From contig NZ_WOTO01000039.1 in NCBI RefSeq assembly GCF_010993775.1, positions 1 through 64,000 on the forward strand: a stretch of DNA of 64,000 nucleotides, written 5' to 3'. This stretch comes from Fodinicola feengrottensis. GTDB lineage: Bacteria; Actinomycetota; Actinomycetes; Mycobacteriales; HKI-0501. The position numbers and the translations under genes were made by a program. Numbering within the stretch: position 1 is the first letter of the stretch; every line of letters starts with the position of its first letter. The notes beneath the pieces were generated by a model. It had not been told where the DNA came from and did not search any database. It saw only the letters and a program-made list of their open reading frames with translations. This document shows, in pieces, positions 37,985 to 48,300 of this stretch.

Positions 37985-38039
37985 TTGAGGTGACCCTCAA
38001 CTTGAATCGAAGGTAGCACGAAGTTGAGGGATGTCTCAA
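37985..38039. promoter_or_regulatory. Two TTGAG-N6-CTCAA palindromes, candidate TetR operators
   Basis: TTGAG(GTGACC)CTCAA at 37985-38000 and TTGAG(GGATGT)CTCAA at 38024-38039 share the same arms and the same 6-base spacer. Centres are 39 bases apart, close to four helical turns. They fill the 105-base gap between the divergent SDR and TetR genes, so binding could control both. Confidence 0.7.
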
Positions 38040-38057
38040 GTTTTGTACACTGGAGTC

Positions 38058-38770
38058 ATGGCACTCACCGACGGTTCGACCGCACGGCCGGCGAAGGTGT
38101 TACGCCGCGACGCGGCCGCGAACCGCCGCAAGCTGGTCGACGCTGCGCATGTGGAGTTCGCTGGCCGGGGACTGGACGTGCCGCTGGAGGAGATCGCCCG
38201 GCGGGCAGGCGTCAGCATCGGGACGCTCTACAACCATTTCCCGACGCGTGCGGCGCTGCTCGACGAGGTCATGCCGGCCCGGCTGGCTCCGCTGATCGAG
38301 CTCGGCGAACAGGCGCTGGCCTGCGCCGACCCATGGCAGGGCTTTGAGTCGTACGTCTGGGTACGTGCGAGCGGCAGGCTGGGGACCGGAGCCTGAACGA
38401 CATCCTGTCGCGCCGCTATCCGGACGCGTCGCTCGCCGAGTCCGCCTGCGGGGAGGGCTTCGCGCAGGTCGGTGCGATCGTCGAGAGAGCGCGGCGAGCT
38501 GGTGCGCTGCGGGCGGACTTCACGCTGGTGGACTTCGCGTACGTGCTCTGGTCGGCCGCGCGGATCATCGACGCCACTCGCGCGGTGGCGCCGCACAGTT
38601 GGCGGCGCCACCTCGGTTTTCTACTGGACGGGTTGCGTACGGCGGCCGCTACCCCCATCGACGAGCCGCCGCTCACCGCCGACCAGCTCCGCCAGTCGAT
38701 GGTCAGTCTTGGCCAGGGTGAACAAAAACTGGGCTCTCGGTCAGCTTCAGCCGGACCTGGCCGTCGCTGA
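38058..38770 (+). CDS. TetR-family transcriptional regulator, frameshifted
   Basis: About 235 residues. HTH: NRRKLVDAAHVEFAGRGLD, PLEEIARRAGVSIGTLYNHF. After WQGFESYVW the frame breaks near 38365, and the second part continues LNDILSRRYPDASLAESACG to SVDF-like TLVDFAYVLWSAARIIDATR and HLGFLLDGLRTAAATP. The family (TetR with a C-terminal DUF of the AcrR/SbtR type) commonly represses a divergent oxidoreductase. ATG 38058. Confidence 0.88.
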
Positions 38771-38858
38771 CCTCGACCTCGTGAGCCTGACCGGCCAAGT
38801 CGATGGCGACAAGCCTCCAGTCCTGAGGAGCAGGTCGGGCTGGGCCTGGACTTGATGC
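38703..38858 (-). pseudogene. Short remnant resembling a glycoside hydrolase C-terminus
   Basis: One frame reads DWRLVAIDLAGQAHEVEVSD then GQVRLKLTESPVFVHPGQD and stops at 38703. The pattern of a short beta-strand repeat ending LTESPVFV resembles the C-terminal beta-domain of clan A glycoside hydrolases. Only about 50 codons are readable and nothing upstream continues it, so it looks like the stump of a deleted gene. It overlaps the end of the tetR gene. Identification is tentative. Confidence 0.35.
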
Positions 38859-38908
38859 TGGCCGGCATCGCCGGTCGGCCGCGGAGGCTGGCGTGTGACG
38901 ATGGGGGT

Positions 38909-39490
38909 GTGGCGCAGCAGCACAAGACCGAGAATCCGCCCCGGCGCACCGTGGGCCTGGCGGCTAGCTTCGTGCTCTGCGCGGCCGGCGCCGGCCTCGC
39001 GCTTTGGGCCACCACCCAGCCGTGGGGCACCTCCCTCATCCACCAGGTTGCACCCCTCCCGCCGGTCACCAAGTCCATCGCGGGAGGCGCCGTCGCCCCG
39101 ATCTCCGCCGCGCTGGCCCTGGTCGCGCTGGCCGGAACCCTCGCGTTGCTGGCCCTCAAACGGATCGGCCGTACGATCGTGGGCGCTTTCCTGGCGCTCT
39201 GTGGGCTGGGGATCCTCGCCGACGCGGTCGCCGCGGTGGCCGGTCCTGACCTGCGGCCGACCACCGCGTCGATGTCCGTGACAGTGACGGTGTGGTGGGT
39301 GTTTTTGGCTCTGCTCGGCGGTTTCCTGGTGCTGGTCAGCGGTGTCTGGGTGGCGTTGTACGCGCGCCGGTGGACGGCTTCGCAGCGGTACGAGTTGGGT
39401 TCGGACGGCAAGGCCCGGGTCGCCGCCGGCGGGTCCAACGACGCCGAGACGTGGGACGCCCTCGACCGCGGCGAAGACCCGACCCGGTAG
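38909..39490 (+). CDS. Tryptophan-associated membrane protein (TIGR02234/Trp_oprn_chp)
   Basis: 193 residues from GTG 38909, with four hydrophobic helices: LAASFVLCAAGAGLALWATT (the helix 1 end has the WATTQPWG motif), ISAALALVALAGTLALLAL, IVGAFLALCGLGILADAVAA and WWVFLALLGGFLVLVSGVWV. It ends with a charged tail (DAETWDALDRGEDPTR), the W-DALD end being typical of this family, which is found in actinobacterial trp regions. Function unknown. trpE, often next to it, is not in this window. Confidence 0.88.
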   Translation: MAQQHKTENPPRRTVGLAASFVLCAAGAGLALWATTQPWGTSLIHQVAPLPPVTKSIAGGAVAPISAALALVALAGTLALLALKRIGRTIVGAFLALCGLGILADAVAAVAGPDLRPTTASMSVTVTVWWVFLALLGGFLVLVSGVWVALYARRWTASQRYELGSDGKARVAAGGSNDAETWDALDRGEDPTR

Positions 39491-39535
39491 CTCGCGCGGG
39501 GGTAGCGTCACCAAGATCGGTAGAGGAGGCGGTCA

Positions 39536-40924
39536 GTGACCCGTGCGGTGCCTAATGGTGGGGTGTCGTTTTGGTACGCCCAGCTGGGAAAGCCGGACTA
39601 TCGGCCGGGTTTGCCGGGCGACACGGCCGTGGATGTGGCGATTGTGGGGGCTGGGTATACCGGGTTGTGGACGGCGTACTACCTGAAGAAGGCGCAGCCG
39701 GATCTGCGGATTGTGGTGCTGGAGAAGGAATTCGCGGGTTTCGGCGCATCTGGACGCAATGGCGGGTGGTTGACGGCGAACCTGGCCGGGTCGGCGAGTC
39801 GGTATGCGGCGAGTCACGGGCGGGCGGCGACGCTGGCGTTGCAGCGGGCCATGATGGCGACCGTTGACGAGGTGATCGAGGTGGCCGCGGCCGAGGGAAT
39901 TGACGCGGACATTCACAAAGGCGGGAATCTGGAAATAGCCCGGAGTCCGGCGCAGCTCGGCCGGCTGCGGGACGAGTACGAGCAGTTGCGGCACTGGGGT
40001 TACCAGGACACCGACGTGTCCATATTGGACGGTGCTGAGCTGGCGGGCAGAATTCGGGTCCAGGGGGCGGTTGGCGGCATCTACAGCCAGCATTGCGCGC
40101 GCCTGCAACCGGCAAAGCTCGTCCGCGGGCTGGCGCGGGTCGTGGAGGGTCTCGGGGTGCGCTTGTACGAGCGGACCGAGGTGCTCGACATCGAGTCGCG
40201 GCGGGTGCGTACGAACCGGGGGACGGTGACCGCGGACGTTGTTTTGCGATGCCTGGAGGGATTTACCGCCGGACTCGCCGGCGAGCGGCGGAGTTGGTTG
40301 CCGATGAATTCTTCCATGATCGTGACCGAGCAGCTGCCGGACTATTTCTGGGCCGAAGTGGGCTGGCGGGAAGCGGAAACCCTTGGCGATATGGCCCATG
40401 CGTACATGTACGCGCAGCGCACCGCGGATGGCCGGATCGCGCTTGGCGGGCGTGGCGTGCCCTATCGATTCGCCTCTCGTACCGATCACAGTGGCGCCAC
40501 CCAGATCCGTACGGTGGCAGCACTTTCCGAGCTGCTGCGGCAGCTGTTCCCGGCGGCCGTCGGAGCGTCCGTGGCGCACGCGTGGTGTGGGGTGCTGGGC
40601 GTGCCGCGGGACTGGTGCTCGACCGTACGGTTCGACCGGCCCAGTGGCCTTGGCACCGCGGGCGGTTATGTCGGTCACGGAGTGGCGACGACGAATCTGG
40701 CCGGGCGGACGTTGCGGGATCTGGTGCTGCGCCGCGACAGCGAGCTGACCAGATTGCCGTGGGTCGGCCGGCGGGTCCGCCGCTGGGAGCCCGAACCGCT
40801 GCGTTTTCTTGGCGTACGGTCGCTTTACGCGCTCTACCGGTTCGCCGACCGGCAGGAATATCGGGGCCGTCCGACCACCAGCCCGATTGCCCGGATCGCC
40901 GACCGGGTGGCTGGCCGCTACTGA
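39536..40924 (+). CDS. FAD-dependent amine/amino-acid oxidoreductase (DAO family)
   Basis: 462 residues. The N-terminus has SFWYAQLGKPDYRPGLPGD and the Rossmann motif VDVAIVGAGYTGLWTAYYL with EKEFAGFGASGRNGGWLTAN, as in PuuB-like gamma-glutamylputrescine oxidases. The C-terminus has the second FAD contact GYVGHGVATTNLAGRTLRDL. The substrate is uncertain. GTG 39536 follows agaggaggcggtca, a good ribosome-binding site. The frame is intact. Its place between the Trp-associated membrane protein and trpC is unusual. Confidence 0.88.
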   Translation: MTRAVPNGGVSFWYAQLGKPDYRPGLPGDTAVDVAIVGAGYTGLWTAYYLKKAQPDLRIVVLEKEFAGFGASGRNGGWLTANLAGSASRYAASHGRAATLALQRAMMATVDEVIEVAAAEGIDADIHKGGNLEIARSPAQLGRLRDEYEQLRHWGYQDTDVSILDGAELAGRIRVQGAVGGIYSQHCARLQPAKLVRGLARVVEGLGVRLYERTEVLDIESRRVRTNRGTVTADVVLRCLEGFTAGLAGERRSWLPMNSSMIVTEQLPDYFWAEVGWREAETLGDMAHAYMYAQRTADGRIALGGRGVPYRFASRTDHSGATQIRTVAALSELLRQLFPAAVGASVAHAWCGVLGVPRDWCSTVRFDRPSGLGTAGGYVGHGVATTNLAGRTLRDLVLRRDSELTRLPWVGRRVRRWEPEPLRFLGVRSLYALYRFADRQEYRGRPTTSPIARIADRVAGRY

Positions 40925-40993
40925 GCTGACTGTTATCAAGGAGACCAGGACTAGCTATTTGCAGGTCTAAAGGCTGTGTTTTACCGGGCGATG

Positions 40994-41049
40994 ACCGAGC
41001 CCGAATTGTCGGTCGGTAGCATCCCACGCATGGGATCGGGCGGGCTCGG
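40994..41049 (+). promoter_or_regulatory. Long imperfect hairpin in the trpC leader
   Basis: CCGAGCCCGA (40994-41003) pairs with TCGGGCGGGCTCGG (41036-41049) with a small bulge. An inner stem ATCCCA/TGGGAT (41020-41035) tops it. It lies 70 bases before trpC in a 194-base leader. No Trp-codon leader peptide was found before it, so classic attenuation is not supported; it may be a terminator of the upstream gene or an unknown leader element. Confidence 0.45.
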
Positions 41050-41118
41050 AACAGGCCTGAAAAGAGGCGAGGTGCGCGGGAGCGATCGGTCGTGCCCGAA
41101 TGTGGTTGTGGGCGACCG

Positions 41119-41927
41119 ATGAGTGTTCTCGACGACATTCTCGTCGGGGTGAAAGCGGACGTCGAAGAACGTCAGGCCGCCGTCCCGCTCGACGAGGTCA
41201 AAAGGCTCGCGGCCGCTGCTCCGGCGGCAAAAGACGCTCTCCGTGCCTTGCGCGCGCCGGGCGTCGGCGTGATCGCCGAGGTGAAGCGTGCGTCGCCGTC
41301 GGCCGGCCAGCTGGCCGATATTCGCGACCCCGCCGCGCTCGCGGGGAGTATGCGGGCGGTGGAGCGCGGTGTATCAGCGTGCTCACTGAACGCAACTATT
41401 TCCACGGATCACTGGAAGACCTTGCCGCCGTACGAGCGGCTGTCGACGTTCTGGTGTTGCGCAAGGACTTCATCTTCAGCTCGTACCAGGTGCACGAGGC
41501 CCGCGCCCACGGCGCCGACATGGTGTTGCTGATTGTGGCCGCGCTGGAACAGAACGTGTTGATGGGGTTGCTGGAGCGGACCGAGTCGCTCGGCATGACC
41601 GCGCTGGTCGAGGTGCACGACGAGGCCGAGGCGGATCGCGCGCTGGAAGCCGGCGCGAAGGTTATCGGCGTGAACGCGCGAAACCTCGCGACTCTGGAGG
41701 TGGACAAGTCCATCTTCGAGCGGATCGCGCCCGGCCTGCCGTCCAGCGTGGTGAAAATCGCCGAGTCCGGGGTGAAGAGCACCCACGACCTCATCGCGTA
41801 CGCCTCAGCCGCGCGCCGACGCGGTGCTGGTCGGTGAGGGCCTGGTGACCGACCGCAGCCCGCGGCAGGCGGTCGCCGACCTGGTCACCGCCGGGTCGCA
41901 TCCGGCGATGCCGCGGCCGTCCCGATG
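41119..41927 (+). CDS. trpC: Indole-3-glycerol phosphate synthase, frameshifted
   Basis: A beta-alpha barrel of about 269 residues that decarboxylates and closes CdRP to indoleglycerol phosphate. Seen: SVLDDILVGVKADVEERQA, VIAEVKRASPSAGQL with the catalytic Glu and Lys, CISVLTERNYFHGSLEDL, VLRKDFIFSSYQVHEARAHG, IGVNARNLATLEVD and IAESGVKS. Breaks occur near 41350 and near 41815 (agccgcgcgccgacgcgg, between ASAA and ADAVLVGEG). ATG 41119 is chosen by family N-terminus; GTG 41092 would add nine residues. Confidence 0.95.
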
Positions 41928-41935
41928 AGGAGCGC

Positions 41936-43156
41936 ATGACGATCAGCCAAGGCCCGGATTCCCGCGGCTATTTCGGCCTGTACGGCGGACGGTTCGTGCC
42001 GGAGGCACTGGTCGCGGCCCTCGACGAGCTCGACGTCGAGTTTCACAAAGCGCTCGCCGACGACGAGTTCACCACCGAGCTGTCCCGGATGCTGCGGGAA
42101 TACGGCGGCACCCCGAGCCTGCTCTACCAGGCGAAGCGGCTGTCCGCGAAGGCCGGCGCGCGGATTCTGCTCAAGCGCGAGGACCTGAACCACACCGGCG
42201 CGCACAAGGTTCGCAACGTGCTCGGCCAGGCGCTGCTCACCAAGCGGATGGGCAAGCAGCGGGTCATCGCCGAGACCGGCGCCGGCCAGCATGGTGTCGC
42301 GACCGCGACGGCCGCCGCGTACCTCGACCTCGAGTGCACCGTACATGGGCGAGGAGGACACCCGCCGGCAGGCCCTGAACGTGGCCCGCATGCGGATGCT
42401 CGGCGCCGAGGTGGTGCCCGTCAAGTCCGGCAGCCGGACGTTGAAGGACGCCATGAACGAGGCGTTCCGCGACTGGGTGTCCACTGTGGACCACACGCAC
42501 TATCTGGTCGGCTCGGTGGGCGGCCCCCATCCGTTCCCGGAAATGGTGCGCGAGTTCGCGGCCGGCATCGGGGTGGAGGCGCGGGCGCAGAGCCTGGCAC
42601 TGCTCGGCGGGCTGCCGGACGCGGTCTGCGCGTGTGTCGGCGGCGGATCGAACGCGATGGGCATCTTCCACGCGTTCATCCCAGACGCGACTGACGTGCG
42701 TCTTTACGGCTTCGAAGCCGGCGGTGACGGGGTGCAGAGCGGCCGGCACGCGGCCAGCATCACCGGCGGCTCACCCGGCGTGCTGCACGGCGCCCGTACG
42801 TACTTGCTGCAGGACGCGGACGGCCAGACCATCGAGTCGCACACTCGATCTCGGCCGGCCTGGACTACCCGGCCGTCGGACCGGAGCACGCGTGGCTTGC
42901 CGACACCGGCCGCGCCACGTACGAGGCGGTCACCGACGCCGAGGCGATGGAGGCTTTCCGGCTGCTGTGTCGTACGGAGGGCATCATCCCGGCGATCGAG
43001 AGCGCGCACGCGCTGGCCGGTGCCGTGCGGCTGGCGCCGCAGCTCGCGCATACCCTCGGCCGGGAGCCGATCATCCTGGTCAACCTGTCCGGTCGCGGCG
43101 ACAAGGACATGGAGACCGCAGCGAACTGGTTCGGTCTGTTGGGGGAGAAGTCGTGA
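41936..43156 (+). CDS. trpB: Tryptophan synthase beta chain, frameshifted
   Basis: The PLP enzyme joins indole and serine. Seen: GYFGLYGGRFVPEALVAAL, the PLP lysine in NHTGAHKVRNVLGQAL (K91), ETGAGQHGVATATAAA, the phosphate-binding VGGGSNAMGIFH and VNLSGRGDKDM near the end. Two breaks: near 42340 (TV then YMGEEDTRRQALNVARM) and near 42845 (ESHT then SISAGLDYPAVGPEHAWL). Repaired length is about 405 residues. The stop overlaps the trpA start (GTGA). Confidence 0.96.
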
Positions 43157-43951
43157 GCGTCGCTACCGCTTTCGAGAAGGCGTCCGGCCGGTCCGCACTG
43201 GTCGGCTATTTGCCCGCCGGCTATCCGTCGGTGACCGGCGCGATCGACGCGATGAAGGCGATGGTCGACTCCGGCGTCGACATCATCGAGGTCGGTCTGC
43301 CGTATTCCGATCCGGTGATGGACGGCCCGACCATCCAGGCCGCCCCGCCGCGCAGGCCGCGCTGGACCGGGGGGTGCACACCGCGGACATCCTGCGGACC
43401 GTCGAGGCGGTCGCCGCCACCGGCGTACCGACCGTCGTCATGACGTACTGGAACCCGATCCTGCGATACGGCCCAGAGCGGTTCGGGCAGGACCTCGCGA
43501 ACGCTGGCGGCGCCGGCCTGATCACGCCTGACCTGATCCCGGACGAGGGCGCAGACTGGATCGCGGTCGCCGACAAGCACAGCCTCGACAAGATCTTCCT
43601 GGTGTCGCCGTCGTCCACCGACGCACGGTTGGCCGCCACCGTCGCGGCCTGCCGCGGTTTCGTCTACGCCACGTCCGTGATGGGTGTGACGGGCGCGCGG
43701 GCGAAGACCTCCGACGCCGCGCCGACGCTGGTCGCGCGCGTACGTAGGGTTGCCGGCGGCCTGCCGATCGGGGTTGGCCTCGGCGTCAGCAACGGTGAGC
43801 AGGCCGCCGAGGTGGCCCAGTTCGCGGATGCGGTCATCGTCGGGTCGGCGCTGGTCCGGTCCGGTGCCTGCTCGACGCTCCTGACGAGGCCGCTGGCGTA
43901 CGCGCCGTGGCTGCCCTCACCACCGACCTGGCTGCCGGCGTCCGCTCCTGA
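43153..43951 (+). CDS. trpA: Tryptophan synthase alpha chain, frameshifted
   Basis: This barrel enzyme cleaves indoleglycerol phosphate and channels indole to TrpB. Seen: ALVGYLPAGYPSVTGAIDAM, DIIEVGLPYSDPVMDGPTIQ with the catalytic Glu and Asp, VMTYWNPILRYG, LITPDLIPDE, FVYATSVMGVTGAR and IGVGLGVSNGEQAAEV. Breaks fall near 43350 (gccccgccgcgcaggcc) and near 43866, after which it ends LDAPDEAAGVRAVAALTTDL and stops at 43951. Length about 265. Confidence 0.95.
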
Positions 43952-44006
43952 CCCCGCCCGCCGGGGCGTGTTCAGCGGGGCTGGCGGTCACCGGTAGCGT
44001 GGCGGC

Positions 44007-45065
44007 GTGACTTCGGCCTCCCTGGCATCGCTTCCCAGCCCGACCCAGAACGTGTGGTTCCTGTTCGGGTGGATTCCGCTCCGCGCGTACGCGTTCGCCA
44101 TCATCGTCGGCATCGTTGTCGCGGTGTTGCTGACCGACCGGCGACTGCGGGCCCGCGGCGGGCCGCCCGGCGCGGTCACGGACATCGCGCTGTGGGCGGT
44201 GCCGTTCGGGATCGTCGGCGGCCGGATCTATCACGTGATCACCACCCCGGAGCCGTATTTCGGCGCCAGCGGGCATCTGATCGACGCGCTGAAGATCTGG
44301 AACGGCGGCCTCGGGATCTGGGGTGCGGTGGCGCTGGGCGCGGTCGGTGCCTGGATCGGCTGCCGCCGGCTGGGCATCCCACTCGGCGTGCTGGCCGACG
44401 CGGCCGCGCCCGGACTGGTGTTCGCGCAGGCAATCGGCCGGCTCGGCAACTGGTTCAACAACGAGTTGTACGGCGCCCAGACCAACCTGCCGTGGGGCCT
44501 GGTCATCCACCAGATGGACCCGGCGACCGGGCATGCGGTGGCGACGTTGCCGGGCACGTACCACCCCACTTTTCTGTACGAGCTGCTGTGGAACATCGGC
44601 GTCGGCCTGCTGGTGATCTGGGTGGACAAGCGTTTCCGGCTCGGTCACGGAAGGGCGTTCGCGGTGTACGGGATGGGTTACACGGTCGGCCGGTTCTGGA
44701 TCGAGGCGCTGCGGATCGACGACGCGCACCATTTCCTTGGTCTGCGGCTCAACGACTGGACGTCGATCGTCGTCTTCCTCGCGGCGCTCGCGTACTTCCT
44801 GTGGCAGCGCGGGCCGCGCGAGAAGCTCCGGATCGTGGACAACCGCAAGGTCGAGTTGGTCGCCGAAGGCGCGGCTGCTGAGAGTGACTCTGAGGGCTCG
44901 GTGGGTGCCGCATCCGAGGACTCGACGAGCGCGTCCGACGCATCGGCGGGCAGCGTCGAGACAGCCGGCGAAACCAAGGTGGACGTGACGAAAACGGACG
45001 CTGAGCCACCGTCCGGTGACAGCCCGGCGGACACCCCCGAACCGGAGTCCGCGGACCGCGCCTGA
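44007..45065 (+). CDS. lgt: Prolipoprotein diacylglyceryl transferase
   Basis: Lgt transfers diacylglycerol from phosphatidylglycerol to the lipobox cysteine, before LspA acts. Seen: the Lgt signature AIGRLGNWFNNELYG, GGRIYHVITTPE, IWNGGLGIWGAVALG, and YHPTFLYELLWN, with seven hydrophobic helices over about 275 residues. The last 75 residues form an acidic, Ser/Thr/Glu-rich disordered tail, common in actinobacterial Lgt but absent in E. coli. GTG 44007. The frame is intact, unlike its trp neighbours. Confidence 0.96.
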   Translation: MTSASLASLPSPTQNVWFLFGWIPLRAYAFAIIVGIVVAVLLTDRRLRARGGPPGAVTDIALWAVPFGIVGGRIYHVITTPEPYFGASGHLIDALKIWNGGLGIWGAVALGAVGAWIGCRRLGIPLGVLADAAAPGLVFAQAIGRLGNWFNNELYGAQTNLPWGLVIHQMDPATGHAVATLPGTYHPTFLYELLWNIGVGLLVIWVDKRFRLGHGRAFAVYGMGYTVGRFWIEALRIDDAHHFLGLRLNDWTSIVVFLAALAYFLWQRGPREKLRIVDNRKVELVAEGAAAESDSEGSVGAASEDSTSASDASAGSVETAGETKVDVTKTDAEPPSGDSPADTPEPESADRA

Positions 45066-45344
45066 GCGCCGCTGGATTTACCACGTCAAGGCCCGTTTAC
45101 GCAGCTCAGTATGTCCGTGCCCGGCGGTGGCATCGATCACTCGCGGCGAGATCGCGCCCGATGCCTACAGCCGTGTAACCTCGGAAGGTGCGCCGGCGAT
45201 CCCGTGCGCAAACTTTGTCATCCGCCGGGCCGGAACGCTGGCCCGTCCCCCAGGGCCAATGATGTCCCGCCCCCGCCCGGTGCACTCGTGCGGTCTGCCT
45301 TGACCGAGAAAACGAGTGCCCATTAACGACGAGGGAGCCTGCGG

Positions 45345-48300
45345 GTGAATTTCTCTGCGGTTCCGCCTGCCCAAGGTCTTTATGACCCGGCATTCGAACA
45401 CGATTCCTGTGGTGTCGCCTTTGTTGCCGACGCCAAGGGCCGACGCTCACATCAGATCATTGCCCATGGACTGACAGCCGTTCATAACATGGAGCACCGC
45501 GGTGCCGCCGGCGCCGAGGTGAATTCCGGCGACGGGGCCGGCATCCTCTTCCAGGTGCCGGACCGATTTCTCCGCGAGGTGGTGGTGGATTTTCCGCTGC
45601 CCGACGCGGATCCGGACGGTCAGCTGGCGTACGCGGTCGGCCTGGTTTTCCTGCCAGCCAACGATGACGGCGAGGCCGCCGCGCGGGACCTGATCGACGA
45701 GGTCGTCGCGCAGGAGCAGGGCCAGGTGCTGGGCTGGCGTCAGCCGCCGGTGGATTCGTCCATGCTCGGCCCGACCGCACTCGGCGTGCTGCCCAGGGTG
45801 CGGCAGATTTTCCTGACTTTTAGCGACTCCGCCGGCAATCTTCGTTCCGGACTGCCGTTGGAGCGGATGGCTTTCGTCGCCCGCAAACGCATCGAGCGGA
45901 TTTCCGCGGAACGCGACTGCGGTGTCTACTTTCCGTCGCTGTCCAGTCGCACGATTGTTTATAAGGGCATGCTAACCACCGATCAGCTGCCTGCCGTCGT
46001 TTTTCGGCGACCTGACCGATCCGCGTACGGACAGCGCCATCGCCCTGGTGCACAGCCGGTTCTCCACGAACACGTTCCCGTCGTGGCCGCTCGCGCATCC
46101 GTACCGGATCATCGCCCACAACGGCGAGATCAACACCATCCAGGGCAACCGGAACTGGATGCAGGCCCGCGAGGCGTTGCTTGCCACGCCGGCCATTGAT
46201 GAGGCATTCGGCGGCGATGTCGAGCGGATTTTCCCGATCTGTACGCCCGGCGCGAGCGACTCGGCGACTTTCGACGAGGTGCTGGAGTTGCTGCACCTGG
46301 GCGGTCGGAGCCTGCCGCACGCGATGTTGATGATGATTCCCGAGGCCTGGGAAAACAACGCCGACATGGATCCGGCGCGGCGGGCTTTTTACGAGTTCCA
46401 TTCGTCGCTGATGGAGCCGTGGGACGGCCCAGCCTGTGTCGCTTTCACAGACGGCACACAGATTGGTGCGGTGCTGGACCGCAACGGCCTGCGGCCGGGC
46501 CGCTGGTGGCGGACCCGCGACGACCTGGTCGTGTTGGCCAGTGAGGCCGGCGTGCTGGAGATCGACCCGGCCCAGGTGGTCGCGAAGGGCCGGCTGCGGC
46601 CGGGCCGGATGTTCTTGGTGGACACCGCTTTGGGCCGGATCGTCGAGGACGACGAAATCAAGGCCGAGTTGGCCGCCGAGCAGCCGTACGACGAATGGTT
46701 GCACGCGGGCCTGACCCGGCTGGGAAACCTGCCCGAGCGCGAGCACGTCACCTACGGGCACGAGTCGGTGCAGCGCCGGCAGCAGACTTTTGGCTACACC
46801 GAGGAAGAACTCCGGATCATCCTGACGCCGATGGCGACCTCCGGTATGGAGGCCATCGGTTCGATGGGCAGCGACACCCCGGTGGCGGTGCTGTCCCATC
46901 GCGCCCGGCTGCTTTATGACTATTTCTCGCAGCTTTTCGCGCAGGTCACCAATCCGCCACTGGACGCGATTCGCGAGGAAATCGTCACCAGTGTCGGTGA
47001 CACCATCGGGGCGGAGCAGAACCTGCTCATTCCCGGCCCGGCCAGCTGCCGGCAGATCGTGTTGCCGTTCCCGGTGATCGACAACGACGAGCTCGCGAAG
47101 ATCGTGCACATCGACGACGACGGTGACATGCCGGGATTCCGGGCGGTCACGGTTTCCGGCCTTTACCGGGTGGTCGAGGGCGCGGCCGGAATGAAGGCTC
47201 GGCTGGTGGAGATCTGCCGGCTTATTTCCGAGGCGATCGAGGATGGCGCCCGGATTATCGTGCTCTCGGACCGGGATTCCACCGCGGATCTCGCGCCCAT
47301 TCCGTCGCTGCTGCTGACTGCCTGCGTTCACCATCATCTGGTGCGGGAGCGCACTCGTACGCGCGTCGGTCTGGTCGTGGAGGCCGGCGACGCCCGCGAG
47401 GTGCACCATGTGGCTCTGCTGCTGGGATACGGCGCCGCCGCGGTCAACACGTATCTGGCTTTCGAGACCATCGAGGACATGGTCTCCGGCGGCCAGCTGA
47501 CCGGAATCGCGGCGCAGAAGGCGATCCGGAACTACGTGAAGGCGCTCGGCAAGGGCGTCCTCAAGGTCATGAGCAAGATGGGCATCTCGACGGTCGCGTC
47601 GTACACCGGCGCGCAGGTGTTCGAGGCGATCGGCCTCAGCCAGGACCTGGTTGACCGCTACTTCACTGGTACGACAAGTAAACTCGGCGGCGTCGACCTC
47701 GGGGCGATCGCCGCCGAGGTGGCTGCTCGGCACGCCAAGGCGTGGCCGGCGAACCCGGCCGACCGGGCGCACCGGCGCCTGGACGTGGGCGGCGAATACC
47801 AGTGGCGCCGCGAGGGTGAGGTGCATCTTTTCAACCCGGAAACGGTTTTCCTGCTCCAGCACTCCACTCGTACGCGCAAATACGAGATCTTCAAGCAATA
47901 CACCTCGGCCGTGGATGACCTGTCCAAACAGGCCGCGACTCTACGAGGGCTCTTCGACTTCTCCTCTGGTCGCAAGCCCATCCCGATCCAGGAGGTGGAG
48001 CCGGCCAGCGAGATCGTCAAGCGGTTCTCCACCGGCGCGATGAGCTACGGCTCGATTTCGATTGAGGCGCACGAAACTCTGGCGATCGCGATGAACTCGA
48101 TGGGCGCCCGGTCCAACACCGGTGAGGGTGGCGAAGACGCCGATCGGCTCCGCGACCCGCGCCCGGCGGCGCAGCTCGATCAAACAGGTCGCGTCCGGCC
48201 GTTTTGGTGTCACCAGCGACTATCTGGTGCTGGTGCACGCCGACGACATCCAGATCAAGATGGCGCAGGGCGCCAAGCCCGGTGAGGGCGGCCAGCTGCC

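Noticed and set aside
41100..41120. ATG TGG TTG TGG reading as a Trp leader peptide (MWLWATDE) before trpC
   Set aside because: The frame has no stop before running into trpC, and only two Trp codons are present with no terminator/antiterminator pair after it. More likely chance within the trpC start region.
45066..45344. Possible GlnR boxes or a glutamine riboswitch in the gltB leader
   Set aside because: GTAAC at 45174 lacks a correctly spaced partner, and no known riboswitch core could be drawn.
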